DNA from: Sebastes aleutianus
Lineage: Eukaryota > Chordata > Actinopteri > Perciformes > Sebastidae
Reading direction: 5' to 3'
NCBI GenBank assembly: GCA_916700875.1
Contig: CAKAKS010000038.1
Span: forward strand, 9,837,719 to 9,901,718
Length of the DNA: 64,000 nt
In this document: piece by piece, positions 21,664 to 35,339 of the stretch
Layout of the letters: every line of letters starts with the position of its first letter
Position numbering within the stretch: position 1 is the first letter of the stretch
Program-made: the position numbers and the translations under genes
Notes under the pieces: model-generated
The model's database searches: none
Told to the model about the DNA's origin: nothing
Seen by the model: only the letters and a program-made list of their open reading frames with translations

Positions 21664-24087
21664 TGTCCATTGGAGACCCTGGGGGTTAGGTGATTTGGAG
21701 GCTTAAGAGAGATGTTATCATATGGAGTTAGGACGCGGCTGGGAGGCAGGCATATATGTGTAACTATTTGTACCTCTCATTTTATTCAGCCTTTGCAAGC
21801 AACTTTTCTTGTCGTTATTACGTATTCTGAATACAAAGGCAGGTTCAGAATCTGCTAGAACAGCATTTCAACAGATTCGGAAGTTGCTTTTCTCTCAATT
21901 GTCGTGGGATAACTTGCAATGATCTTGCAGCACTTGACCCTGACATGCCACTTTAACCCCCCCTCCCTCTTGTCTTTGCATTCAGTGCAGCCCGCAATGC
22001 CCTATTGGTCCAAGCAGAGAGCATGAGCCACCTGACAGCAGCCACTAGAGCTCGTCAGTATCAGAGCGATGTATTCAGCTCCGTTCTCTCTTCTCCCCTC
22101 AAGGGCAGCCAACTTCCTGTTGCTGGGTTACACTAATTGCAGCATTAGTATTCTGTATTGAGCTGCCACCGGAAGCTGAGGCTCCACCAGACACCGATGG
22201 CCAGTGCAAGCCATAGTAACTTCAATACCACAGAGACCCTCTGTACTCTTTGTCTGAGTTTCTCACTCAGACCGATGCGGCTTCCGTTTTGACTGCATTC
22301 ATTTAGTTTTCCCCATTTCTTACCCTGACCTCTCAGTTAAAGGGATACATGGGTCCTATTTTCTATTTCCCTCTTTATACCACATCTATAAAGACCTCCT
22401 GTTGATCTTGCAAGTCATAAAAAACGATATTTGCAAAGTGCCATCAAACAAGGAAATAGTCAGTTAGACTGAATGGAAGTTACGTTTATAACCTGGCATA
22501 GTGTGCATCAGGACACAGCAGTCCCTTTTTGTTCCTGTGACTTGCATTTACATCTTGCATAAACTTGTTTGCAGACACATTCTGTGTTGTGTGCATTGGC
22601 ATTATCCATGTTACGGTATCGATTATTCACTTGAATGCCGTGCTGCCTTCACAGCTCGCACTCTTCTCGTCAAATTCATTTCATTTATTCCAAGGAAAGA
22701 CATCACCACAGCAACAGGGCTATCACAAGCTCAGGGTTCCTCCATATGTCGCGCTCAGTTACCGTGACAACATGTTTAATGGCGAAGTTCCAGCACAGAG
22801 GAGCTCCCTGCATCCCGATGAAGAATGAAATGTGAAAAATAATTACTTTTCGGGGGTGAAAAACATAATTCTGAATTCAATGTTTACTTCCGGCAGCGAT
22901 GTGCGGTGCCAAGCGGAGCATGCATATGCCTGCTTATGCAAATGTGTGTTTGTGTGCACATGCATGTGCCTCTGAGAGTGTGTAGCGTGCAGAGGCGTGG
23001 GCGGACATTCAAAATATCAGAGTTGTTGGTGCTCGCTTAGTGACGCAGGAGTTGTTGCAGCCTGCGTTTCTGCCTGACCTGGCCAAAGGCACTTGGAGGA
23101 TTTGTGTCATTCTGAGTGATGCATTTATCAGACATAAACAAGCCTTTGTTTTCTTTATGCACATGAATCCATCTAATAATCTCTTCCTGCATAAAACTTT
23201 CAAATGATTACATCATAATTTTGCATGCAGACCATGATCCTCTCCACCACCATCGACGAAAAACTGGAGAAAGCTTCTTTAATCCAGTGTAGCATCACTT
23301 TCACATTCCTGCTGTTCACCTTCCTTTCTGCCAATCCAAGCATACCATTTTTTTTCAAGGTTCTGTGCGTCATCAGGCCTGTGTGAGGCTAATCTCTCTG
23401 CAGTAACATCCTTGCTTCCATCAGGTGGAGTCAACAGGGTCTTGTGGTTATAAGTCATACGCTTCTGCATATCAATGTGAATGATAGACACAGACTGACG
23501 TAGAACATTTACTTTGTAGTTGAAGGACATATATGCTGTGAAGACAGAGAAGGGGAACGATTTTCTCATCAACAGCTGGAGGCAACTGCAATAAACAAAG
23601 AGAGAAATCTCTGTATATTAAATACAGGGATCTTTCATGTTGCTAGGAGCATTTGTGTTCCATCACTCTAAGTGCCTGGCAAATCCATTCAAAGAAAACC
23701 ACTTACAGCCCACTGCTCAAGCATTCCTATGGTAGAAGTGATTCATCACAGCATACACATGCCCTGTATTTGCAAAGCACAAATGGTAATTTATCATCAA
23801 TGTTACAAGGTATGTAGGGAAATCTTAACCCAACTGAAGACTCATGGGAGATTTTAAAGTGAATCTGGGGCAAAAGACAGTGAGCTGAATGAATGATTTT
23901 GAAGGAAACATGACAACAGGGTTAATGCAGCAAATGGAGGGCTTACATCTTAAAAGCTTATCCTCCACTGGGAGTGCTACGGTTGCCTGTCTATTTATCT
24001 ATCATATCAACATATCAAATTAGATTTGGCGAGATGCCTTTTACAGACACTCCTGCAATATATGGCTATTAACACTGAAACTGTTAT
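21664..24087. other. Long segment without recognised repeats
   Basis: 2.4 kb with no clear transposon, exon or RNA gene. Small frames (22501-22835, 23279-23572 minus) lack motifs and good splice sites. Confidence 0.45.
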
Positions 24088-24550
24088 TTTTAAAGCTGCA
24101 CTAATCAATGTTTTATACATTAAAGGTGCAAAAATTGAGTTTGGGAGCATTTCTGCTCTCAACATGGCGATGGCTGAGCTGGCGGCTTGCAGCTAACGGA
24201 GAATATCTTTTTGAAGATTTTGTCCCAGGGTTCCCCATCTGATAGGATTTTTGCTTTTATTACAGTTTTATTACAGAAAGCGTATGAAACCCAAGACCAA
24301 AATAGTCAAACATTTAGTCATTGTGTTACTTTGGGATGGAGTTATAGTGACAATAAATTATTTCCCTTTTTTGCTGGGGACCCCCTGGAACTGCCTAAAG
24401 GACCCCTGGGGGTCCCCGGACTCCACCACTGGTATAGATAACCTATGTGCAATGTAGTGATGAACCCATGGATAATTATCACCTGACTCTGCAGTGTCAG
24501 TCAGCTCTATGTAGCGTTTTAGCATCTTTCAGCTCATTGTTTTGGTTTGA
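24088..24550 (+). mobile_element. Family M copy interrupted by a family D fragment and a hAT-type end
   Basis: The start tttaaagctgcactaatcaatg matches 57650 onward, and 24455-24550 (gatgaacccatgg ... atctttcagctcattg) matches 58083-58157. Between them lie a D fragment (24124-24205, after TTAA at 24120) and a piece ending ggggtccccggactccaccactg at 24432. That last terminus resembles common fish hAT ends. Confidence 0.6.
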
Positions 24551-24972
24551 CCATAGACTGTATATAAAAAATGGAGGTGAGGTCATTCATTGGTTTGTGG
24601 ACTTGCCATTGTTTTTTCATCTCGGTTTTTAGCCGTCAACATCTTGGTTTTTGAAACCAGAAGTGAAACGAGAGGGTGGAGCTAAACACAACGGAACGTT
24701 GAATAAGAAATTTTTAGGCGACCAACATGTTGCAATAACAGCTCCAACAACTCCCAGATGGGACCATGATTTACTAAATGAACATCATGCTGTATTGAAG
24801 AAGACTTGAAACTAGCGATTGAGACCATAAACTCATGTTTACAATATTTACTGAGGTAATAAATCAAGTGAGAAGTAAGGTCATTTTCTCATACACTTCT
24901 ATACAATCAGACTTTAGAGAAAGAATGCAAGTTTAAGGCACTTCCACATTGGCTTCACTTTTCAGAAGCGGA
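24545..24972 (+). mobile_element. Family E element, copy 1
   Basis: It begins tagactgtatataaaaaatgg. Shared with 27505-27782 and, inverted, 51003-51502: gaacatcatgctgtattgaa, gaagacttgaaac, gagaccataaactcatg and gcaagtttaaggcacttc. Confidence 0.75.
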
Positions 24973-27257
24973 GGTTTGAAAGACTTTACTGTTTTGGTTC
25001 ACTCTCTCATGGCTCTCATCAACCCCGTTTCCAGCCACAGCAGGCAGCTGTTGTTGGCAAAAAAGTTCTGATAAACCCCCCTGCTAGTGACTAGCTGGTA
25101 AACGTGGTGGGTATTTCCCTTAGGCAGTTAGTACAGAGCAAAACAGAGATTATGTTGGACTTGTGTTCGTTAGGCCTCTCCATATGAATGCTAATGTTGC
25201 TTCACGATTAAAGCTGCTTTGATGTTTGCTTACTTGTCTTTGCCTGCTGTACTGACAACATACAACAGCCAATTTAACAGTGCGGTGCTTTAAAATGTCT
25301 TAAGAGGGATAACGAATTCTTTCCTCAAAGTTGAATCACGCCAAGTTTATTTGTGCAGCCCAATCACATACAATGTCTCAATGGGGTTGAAAGGTCTGTA
25401 ACAGAGCATCGACACTTCTAAGCTTTCTAAAAGGTAAAAAAAAAAACAGTGCATAAGGATCTAAGAAAACGGAGACCTCAGGAAAAGCAACGCAAAGTGA
25501 TGCCCTACCCCCATAGTGACTGCAGGTAGGGATTGGGAAAGGCAGTTGTTAGTTATTTCAGTTAGTAGAAACACAAAATTTAAAAATAACAGGGGAAATC
25601 CTGTCCTTTTAATCCTATAAAAGGATTATGGGCCAACTACTAATATACAGTAGTTCATCTAATGTGAAGAAACTAAAAATAAGTCCAAGGATAGGGTCCA
25701 GTGAATTTAATCCAATGCAAGTCCAATTAAATCATCCATATTTCTTTAGTACATTTTGTCTTCAGGAAATAGATCCATTTAAGATATTATTAAAACTGAG
25801 CTTTCCATTCCACCTTTGGGTCACCATTAACCGTTTTATTGCATACTATACTTCAAAGCTTCAAAATGTCTATATTTCTGCTTTTCCTGCGGGGAAAGGA
25901 TCACGCTGAAATAACAACTCTGAGCCGGTCAATAGCAGCGATGATGACAATGATTTGACAAAAAGGATGAGGTTTTTGTGATTCTCACATGTCAGTTGTT
26001 TACTCCTGCAAAGGTACCATGCCATTGCCTGAAAATTGAAAATCCATCTGCTGCCTCAAGCGTACGATCATTACACAACCTGGCAGAGTGCCAGACACCT
26101 CTGGAGACTTTCTCCATCATTTGGACAGACACACTCGCTCTGTAAACACCATTTATTTGCCTGTTTTCTCAGGACTCAGTCTGTGACTGCTGTGAGATAC
26201 AAAGGTGAAAAAGTACTTGGTGCACTTGCAGATGAAACCGCAGCATTTAGTCCTTTTCAGAGAGGACATTTGCAAAAGAGTATTCAAATATTATTCATTG
26301 TACTCCTTGAGTAAACATCTATTGTGCATAGAAGCATTCATCGAGATGGTAGAATGCTTATTGTTAGACTATCTGCACACATTGAAACCACGTTGCACAC
26401 ATTTCTTCATATTTGACTTCCAGTTCAGTTAAATTCAATTTATTTTCCTGATGTTGTTGTGCAGACAGGTGGTAGAGATAAACTCAAATCTCAGAGGGAG
26501 ACTAGAGAGGATGTACAAAATACAAATCCTTTTGATCCACACTTCCTGCAGGTTAATGGGGGCCGTTTTACTGACATCATTTTGTGAGTTTCATTGATCA
26601 CCTTTCGGTTTATAGTTCATATTAACCTACATTTGAGAAGCAAATTAAATCTTTCATTTTTTTTCACTCTCTTTTGTCTTTTGCGTTCTCTGTCTCTTTA
26701 CAACCATCAGTGCTCAATGACGTCTGTTTCTGCTCAGGATGTTGAAGTGCTGTCGTTCATATTGTCATTGTGTTCAATAACTGCAATCAGCCCACTCGCT
26801 TTCCTCTCTGTGCTTTACCATGTCCATGGCTGTGCATGTGTGAGCAGCTAATTTGTGTCTGACTAGGAATGAAAAGGGTCTGGGAGAAATTGTTGAGGCT
26901 AGCCTCTCTTTTTTTTTTTACTCCAATGACGTCAATGACATTTTAAGGGAGGCAGCAAATGCAGAAAATTAACACCTACAGCAATCACTTACTTGGAAGT
27001 ACCAGCTCACCAAGGCAATTAGAACGAAGTGTTGAGTGCCTAGACCAGACCTTCAGAAAAAAAAAAAATTCTTTTCATTCCCTGTAATTGACAGAAGGCT
27101 TTTCCGGACATCAACACCTTTAGTGACTTTCCTTTTGTTAAAGGATTTCCTGTGTGCAAGGTAGTAGCTGCTGATATTTAGTCATCCATCTGTGTCAGAC
27201 ACAGAAAGCATTTCACCAGCTTCTCAGTTTCTAGAACAGCCCCCTGACTTGTTGCAC

Positions 27258-27260
<3 letters not shown>
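24973..27260. other. Mostly unassigned segment with one repeat fragment
   Basis: 25323-25520 (ccaagtttatttgtgcagcc ... ggaaaagcaac) resembles a common fish repeat with aagtttatttgt-agcccaat text. The remainder shows no repeat family or exon. Small frames at 25628-26851 lack motifs. Confidence 0.45.

Positions 27261-27290
<30 letters not shown>
27261..27290. repeat. AT microsatellite
   Basis: Uninterrupted (AT)15. Confidence 0.95.
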
Positions 27291-27293
<3 letters not shown>

Positions 27294-27504
27294 ACGCTAA
27301 ATTATTTTACATAAGCATGTTTTATGCATGCTTGTTTTGTTAAATGCATGAGGGATTGTCTGTGTGAGCCAGTCTTAGCAGAACACTTAAATTGTTCTGC
27401 AAGATTAAACACATACTCACTGCAAACATTTAGTAAATTCAAAACAAGGACAACTTCCAGACCGAACAACGCCGTGGTAGGGACCTGAAGCATACCCTGT
27501 TTTA

Positions 27505-27782
27505 TGGTCCGTTTGCCTCTAAATGGGACCATAATTCACTAAATGAACATCATGCCTTATTGAAGAAGACTTGAAACTATTGATTGAGACCATAAACTCA
27601 TGTTTACATTGTTTGCTGAGGTGATAAATCAAGAGAGAAGTAGGCTCATTTTCTCATAGACTTCTATATAATCAGACTTCTTTTTGCAACCAGAGGAGTC
27701 GCCCTCTGCTGGATATTAGAAAGAATGCAAGTTTAAGGCACTTCGGCATTGGCTTCACTTCTCAGACCTGGATGTTGCCCAC
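27505..27782 (+). mobile_element. Family E element, copy 2, 5'-truncated
   Basis: Matches the second half of the copy at 24545. It also retains gaggagtcgccctctgctgg, which is seen inverted at 51083-51103 and is missing from copy 1. Confidence 0.75.
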
Positions 27783-29415
27783 TGATTTTAAAGTTGTAAT
27801 CACTGGTGGACTCAGGAAAAGTCCACCGGTGGTTGTAATCCTTAACATTTAAATCCTGTTTGATTTGGCGACACCCCCATGGCAAACACACAGCAAACAC
27901 TCCTTAAACAACTTCTTACAACAGAGGAGCAGATGGTGTATATGTTTACAGTGCAGCCAAACAAACTCGGATGTGCGACATGTCGCCTGCAACTTTACTT
28001 CGAACGCCTCGCTGTGGCTGCTCCTTCTCGCTCCATGACTCACTTACAAAAAATTGTGATGACGCCTGTGCAAAAAAATGCTGAAAATGACGATGATGTT
28101 TTGTTGATGCATTTTTGGTGAACAATTTCAGTCAGTGCTAACCTTGATGACAAATGCATTGCGTTCCCTATGACAGCTCCAACAATAAAAGCCACTTGAC
28201 TGTTTTGAATGCAGAGCAGCAACAGTAGTAACTTAATACAGCTCTGCAGGAGAGGGAACAGGAAACTGTGAGGCTGATGAATCCCTCATTTTAATCCAGA
28301 ACGATGAAAACTATAGTACATAGGGAGGTAATTACTGAATGTAAATACACTGAACGCTTATGGCTGAAAAAATGTCAACCATATATCATATCAAAAACAG
28401 GGTTTGATTTCGTGAAAACCTTAGGAATTACAATTAACAAGAAGTAAGATGTTAATCACTGCTGCCTTTTTTGCTCTCCTTATGTTGCTGATTCCCTGCT
28501 CAGTTTGCAAACACTGCTGCTATAATGCTGCTGCTCATTTTAGCCAGAGGAGGACAGAAATCTCAAAGTGAAAATTACATTTTTGCACCGCAAATATGGT
28601 CTACTGTATTGTGGAGGTAAAGGTACTTCCTGCACGTTATTTAATATGTATGTGCTTGTCTATGCATCAGCAGACTTTTTCTCTGCGTTGAATTCATCGT
28701 CTGAAAGCTGTGTTATTATCCACTATTTCCGGTTTGGAGCTATTTGCTGAAAAGCAAGAGCCTTGGGCTTCATGGGAAATAAAAGCGGCATAGAAGCTCA
28801 TTGATTTCTTGTGAATGTCTCTGAACACCAGTAACTCAGGGCAAACACAAAAACTAGACTGAGGTCTTTTATTACCTCAGCGTGTAATCACCTCGAGGTC
28901 TCAGCCTTCTAAAGGAATAAATGTAAGGTTAACAGATTGAAGACACAGCTGGCAGAAGGATGGAGACGGTGTGAAGGCTCAGCTTTCCAGAGCGGAAGTG
29001 ACCATTAGAGGCTCAAAATGAGAGCTGCTCAGTCATATGAGTTGGTTAACAACACAGCATCAGACGCTTCCTGTCTGTTACACAAACGGGCAGGTGGAAT
29101 GAGATCAAGGTAGTCTGTTCAGAGCATTGTAAGCCACCATAATGGGCCACTGAATCCTTTGAACTGCCAGCCTTAATCTGTCGATTTGTGTAGACGGTAT
29201 AGCCCCGTGCACATTTCACCCACTGCGTAGATTTAACCCATCTGAAATTGAATGCTGTCGTTTGTATGTTCTTGGTGGGGATGTCTGGTTCTTTGAAGCC
29301 TTTATATGCCTCACAGCTCCGGCTATGAGACAACGGCATCATCTCAGAAGTGATTTACACTTAGCTAAATATCTATTGCTCGTTACTTCATTAAAAAAAT
29401 AGAATCACCTTTATC
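27783..29415. other. Unassigned segment
   Basis: No repeat family or exon recognised. Frames at 27849-28121 and 29046-29342 lack motifs. Confidence 0.45.
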
Positions 29416-29535
29416 TTAAAGGGATAGTTCAGGTGTTTTGAAGTGGGGGTGTATATGAGGTACTTATCGATAGTAGGTGTTTTATTTACAGTAGATAACG
29501 GTCGGCAGAAATGTCTCACTCCTTTCAGGCAATAA
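29416..29535 (+). mobile_element. Fragment of a TTAAAGGGATAGTTC-ended element
   Basis: It starts TTAAAGGGATAGTTCAGG and includes tgttttgaagtgggg, gaggtacttatc and agataacggtcggca, text of a widespread fish repeat. The other end was not found. Confidence 0.6.
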
Positions 29536-32354
29536 ACTCATAGTTTGAACAACAAAACAATGTCTCAAATGATCAAAAAGACACTTATTCCATCAATAAT
29601 TAATTACACAAATATACACAATAATAATTATCCTGAAAATAGTGCTTAAAAAAAACACTGGATGATGACCGTGCGATAACTGAAAGCAAGTACGTGGACC
29701 TTGAATTGTAATTGTTTTGTTAACTGCTGTTTCCTAAGGTCAAGAATGTCAAGCTCAAGTAATCGACAATCACAAGATTTAAATATGGCACACTGGTGGA
29801 ACAAGCAGCAACAAGGATACCACCAGAACTATAGTTTTCATAGTCAGCATCTAACACACTTTTATAGCTAACAATAGTTGCAGAAGTACAAAGCCTGGAA
29901 TCATTTATGATTTTTCTAATATTCTACACGCAATCCACTAATCAACAGAGCAGCTGTTTTATTCTTCCAGTAAATGTTGCTGTTACACTGTGTTGTCTAA
30001 TGCTTAGTGAAAGAAACCTTAATTCCAGCATATGATATCACTTTATTATGACATTTGGGAGAGACAAATGACTCACGATGCAATAAAGCTCGTTTAGTTG
30101 AGCTCTGCACAACAGATTCCAATTGCTCATTTCCTAGAAACAGTCCGGTAATAAAATGCCTGCGCTTATCCCTAAATACCTGTAATCCCCAAATTGCATA
30201 TTGACATCTCGTCGTGAGGACGTCACCTGGTCTAATTCAGAGTTGTACTCCCCGCTCAGCTTGGCTCATTGAAATTCTCATCCCAATAGCTCAATGTCAG
30301 CGTTGCAGCCTGAAGTCAGTGATTATCACAACAAACAGCGCAGAGCTAAACAGGCGTACTATGCTGGGTTCACAACAACCTTGCTGATTCAATCAACAAT
30401 GCGCCTTCTCAACCTGGCCATTGACGTCAGCAACCCTATTGGATTTCTATTTGGGTTTTAGTGGACTGATATCTGTCACTGCCAGCTGCCATCTCCCCTG
30501 TCTGCCTTCGTTTCCCATGAAACAAGTACACAGAAGAATAAACCCACTGATATTTCTGATATTATATATGCTTGGTACACAGTTTGCTATACTTGGCTTG
30601 AATTATGAACAGCATACAAGAAGGATCAAGGAAAGAAACCCTCTATGCAAAAACGCATTGCAGAGTAGAGGATAGTGTAACAGAAGCCTGGCTGCAGATG
30701 GGGCCAGATATGATTTAATATCCATTTAATGAATCAATCAATTTTTGGAACAAGCTCCCAAATGTTGAACCAACTAAGCTGTCACTTAATAATCGTTGCT
30801 CCAGAATTTCTCAGGGGAACCGGAAACACATTTTACTATTCTACTTGATACCCTTATATTAGCATATTAATATGAATCTCCCCATCTCCCAGCATGTGGC
30901 AATTAAAACTTTAATTATTCATCGCTAGGTCCCATGATGAATATGGAGGAGATGGTGTCGGGGAAGGCCTGTGCGTCATTGTCTTCCTCCTGCTGTTTGG
31001 GTTGGATTGAGGACTTGTGAGGTTGCAACCGTTTGTTGTGCACAGTTAATATCGCTGACACATGCGCCCACCTGACAGCTCCACAATAGCTGCCTAGGCA
31101 CACATTCGCACACGTATGAATGCACATCAGGAACCACTGACTCATTTTTTAACTTAAGAGCATGATAAAAAAATTATATTACCGGTAGTTCCTGCAAGCT
31201 AAAAAAACATTTAAAAAAAACATAATTTCATATTTAATGTCATTGTACTGAAGCATGACACACTAACTCATTTTAAATAAAAAAAACTGCTCAATGTTGC
31301 TCAAGTCATCCGGTTGTGTAATAAAATAGGCCCTGGAGCACAGTAGACCTGGTATTTCTGAATCATCATAGTAATGTTTTATTTATTTGAGGTCTTAGGG
31401 GGACATGTTTTTTGCGTGCACTTTTTGATATTACACGGATATTGCAACAAAAACAACTAGCTAAGATTAAGATACTTATGAAGGGAAAATGGAAATGACA
31501 AACTTTTTTCTGCATCTCTAGAGGTTAGGGAAATGTAATCCGAGTGGGCCGTGTTTAAAGCATCCATTGCTCTTCAGGCATCTGCTCGAAGCTTTGGCCA
31601 GTAGATCAACAGTGCCTGTCTGTCAAGAAACTACCGGTGAACAAAGTCCTCATGCTGAACAGGGGGACCTTTTGAGGTTTGGTCAGCTCAGGGGTTTCTG
31701 GAATCAGCAGGCCAGAAAGGACAGCAACTTCTGTGGTGTCCCAAAAGCAAAATGCATGCTGCTCCAATCGAAGGAGTTCAAGTGTATACCCATCTTGTTC
31801 ATGGGTAAATGTAAGATGGGTGGAGAGGTTGTCATCAATTACTTATGCATTGTTAACAGACTGCCATGAAAAAGGATCTGGGAGCCTATGAAAACCTCAG
31901 GAAACAGATGTGACTGCAGGAGTGCATGTCATGGCGCTCTCCAAGGTCCTGATCCTGCAGTTGTCGGTAGCTATAGCGATACATCCTGGATGCTCTCTCT
32001 GTCTCTTGTCCACACTAGTGGGATGGTTACTGGCAGCAGGAAGTCCCAGTTAATGACTTATCATACCTAATCACTGACTTTACCCGTTCTCTGAGATATA
32101 CAGTATATAACCCTGCTAGTGTTCTCTTGATATTGCCTTCTCAATGTGACTCTTCCAGTTAACAGTCACAGCTTAGTTTCTGACTCTTCTCTACTTCCTG
32201 GTTCACAATTATGTGGATTACATGCGAATTGATTTTGTGCTGGTTCATGACGAAAACAATTACAAATTCATGTCTATGTACATAAATGAATACATTAAAT
32301 TTCGTGACTATTTCATGAACTGCCGTGCGACTGGGCTGCAATATGTGGTGGGTG
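29536..32354. other. Long segment without clear transposons
   Basis: 2.8 kb. 30060-30560 looks single-copy. 31505-32060 is GC-richer and has open frames (31567-31891) without recognised motifs; it might be an old retroposed sequence. No splice-bounded exon found. Confidence 0.4.
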
Positions 32355-32932
32355 TGGTGAAATGTAACAAAGTACATTCATTCAAGTACTGAACTTAATT
32401 ACAAATTTGAGGTACTTTACATCTTTCCATGTCACTTTATACTTTTACTCACTACATCTCAGAGGGAAATATTGTACTTTTTACTCCACTTCATTTGTCT
32501 GACAGCTTTAGTTACTTTACAAATTAGGTTTTTTGCACACTAGACATATGAAGAACTTGTAAAATAGTATGTTTTGATGTAGATTAAAATCCTAAAAGTG
32601 CAGCTGAAACAAAAGTGGCTGACAAAAAATAAATTGGCATCTATTTTGATAATTGTCATTTTTCATGTAAAAACATTTCAGGTCCCAGCTTCATGAATGT
32701 GAAGAATTGCTGCTTTTCCTTTTTAATCATTTTGATTTATTTTCAATAATTGAGGTTTTTCTGCATTGAGTACTTTTACTTTTAATACTTTAAGTACATT
32801 TTCCTGATTATACTTACATACTTTTACTTAAGTAACATTTTCAATGCAGAACTATTTCATGTAGTGGAGTATTTTCACGGTGTGGTATTAGTACTTTTAC
32901 TTAGGTAAAAGATCTGAATACCTCCTCCAAAT
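32355..32932. mobile_element. Nonautonomous hAT-type element, uninterrupted relative of the one at 970
   Basis: Flanked by TGGTGGGTG at 32346-32354 and 32933-32941. The interior aagtacattcattcaagtac, tcagagggaaatattgtac and tttgtctgacagctttagtt match the outer element at 970-2038. The right end is acctcctcc. Confidence 0.8.
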
Positions 32933-32941
32933 TGGTGGGTG

Positions 32942-34690
32942 TGGTAACCATTTAGAAAGATTTGACCTGCAGAAGATTCGACTGGGATTGAAACGTTAAT
33001 CTAAATGAATTTGTGTTTAGGAGTCAGTATGCAGACATTAATTGTTTCATCAATATCCCAGGGAAGTAGGTAGAAAAAGTGCACATAGGGACCTTTAGCC
33101 TGCTTTCTTTTATACTGGTGTTGTTGGTTAGCCATTGCAGAAGAATGCATTAATATGCATAACATACTATCTGCACAATCCCTCTGGATGCTTATGTAAT
33201 TGGATATGATTTCTGTGGTCTTCCTAGAAACTCTGCTGCTGACTTCAGAACCGGGGTTATTTAACTATCATAACTGTTTACCATAGTCCATTAACACTCA
33301 CCGAATCCACAAGACACAAGAAATATCAGAGGAATTCATTCAATGAGGTCGCTGTCGGTTATTAATTAAGTTTAACTTAAAACGAGGTGCAGCGTGTGCC
33401 TGACATCCAGCTCTACATATTAGAGATCAGGTACTGTAGTACAGAGAGTTCACAGTGTACAAACAGTATATCGGAGAGCAAAAGTTCAACCTCTCAGCTT
33501 ATACAGAATGTGTTTGAAGTGCATTAAATAACATGAATGTCCAATGAAAGGAGGGTTCACAAGCACATTAATAAAAGCATGTCAGAAAAGGGCTTTTAGG
33601 CATGAAATCCTACCATTAATGACTTCAGTATTTGAAAGTGCTTTTAACGCGTTGGGTCTAGGGTTCGCAGGAGAATCCTTTCATTAATTGCCCATTAAAC
33701 TGGATGGACCCTCAAAGGTGCATTTTAATCAAACTGACTAATTTGCCAAATAATTACTCTCACGTTGTGCGACATCAGGCCCAGATAATGGGTACATATC
33801 AGGTACAAAGTTTGAATAAAATCAGTAAATTATGTAGCGGTGGAAATGTTAAGGTGATATATGTATTCACAGTGAATAAATACATATTAAACATTCAGTT
33901 TGTTGCCTCCTTTTCCAAGGCTGCTCCAGCTCTGACTCACAAAACCTGTGCAGCGCCATAAGAGACGGCTGTAATGGTTCAGTAAAGGCTTCAGAACACA
34001 TTAGATAATGACACAAGAGAAAATAACCACTTCTCTCCAAATTATGGACAATGACACCAATTTCCCCTCCTGTCTCCTTAAGTGACTATTTAAATGGATA
34101 TTGATTGTCCTGAAAAGGTTTGTGATATAGCATGATATGGTTATGACTAGTTTTTTAGCCATGCATGCTGGCTGTAGGGATAGCGATGTCAGTAGGTACT
34201 TTTCTTTTCTTTCTTTTTTTGTCCAATTTTATTTAAATTTTCCGTATATAAATCGAACTTCATCATTATACACGTCACAAAACAAACAATAAAGCTCACA
34301 ATCTCAACAATGACCACCACTTCATCTAATGATTTTATCAGAACGGTAAGACGAGAAAAAAACTGACAGCTTGTACTGAGTTTTATGACTACCTTACACT
34401 AAGCGATTGAGATTACGGGAGCGTACCGCAACTCTAGCTAAACTCTCGTGATTTTATTCCGACATTCGAAATATGTCTGCGACAGTGAAATCGTTAAAGG
34501 TCGACATAAGTCTGCGTTATTGCACTTTGTCGTATTTTACTTTTACTTATGCACCAACTTTTCTACCTCAGCCAAGCATAAAACCTTTTTGCGATATTTA
34601 TCAAAATCTTTTTTCTACTCAGTTTTTTTTTTTCTTTTATTGAAAATGCACACATAAAACAGGTGGATGGAAACGGGAGATTTTGTCCAA
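32942..34690. other. Unassigned single-copy-like segment
   Basis: 33180-34100 is rich in TTAAT-type words (ccattaatgacttcag, ttcattaattgcccatt) and looks single-copy. No exon or repeat family recognised. Confidence 0.4.
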
Positions 34691-35335
34691 TCACAGGTCA
34701 TTTCAGAGAGAGAGCGTTCCTATTGGCTGTTCATTCAACGGAAGCAGCTGTCAATCACTCGCGAACTCCGATCAAACGGTCAAACTAGGCAGCGCTGATC
34801 AAATATGAATTAATATTCTGTTACTGTAATGCATTCTCTCGTAAAATGTTTTCAGGAACATCTTGTAGTGTACTGTTTATCTGTAGAATTAGAAAGTTTG
34901 CTCCGGCTGGTGGGCGGTGCTTGGTTTCGGCTTGACTGTTTTCAACATGGCTGCCGGGTCACAAACTTTCTCATTTTACAGCTAAACAGTACACTACAAG
35001 ATGTTTCTGAAAACATTTGAGGTGAGAAATAGGCATTACAGTAACAGAATATTGATTCATATTTGATAAGCGCTGCCTAGTTTGACCGTTTGATCGGAGT
35101 TTGCGAGTGATTGACAGCTGCTCAGAGACGGCAAGGCTCCAGCTCGGCTCTGATTGGTTGTTTTCCTCCGCTCTGTGAAACCTTGCAGATGCCTTTAGGA
35201 GCACCGGAGGACACAGAGGCACATGATTCTTTTTTTCAGATTACCTGTCTCATGCACTACTGTCAGGATATAGTGAACTTTTTATAAAAATAACTATTTT
35301 AAATCATATTTGCTCCAATTCTACCCACTGTTGCT
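34691..35335. mobile_element. Foldback repeat with 157-160 bp arms
   Basis: The left arm 34743-34899 (agcagctgtcaatcactcgc ... agaaagttt) is inverted at 34963-35122 with few differences, around a 63-bp spacer. Outside the right arm the sequence runs on to gttgctTTAA at 35339, which may be the element terminus. Outer limits are approximate. Confidence 0.8.
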
Positions 35336-35339
35336 TTAA

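Noticed and set aside
31567..31891. Overlapping plus-strand ORFs in a GC-richer region
   Set aside because: No motif in any frame and no splice pattern; possibly an old retroposed sequence, not supportable as a gene.
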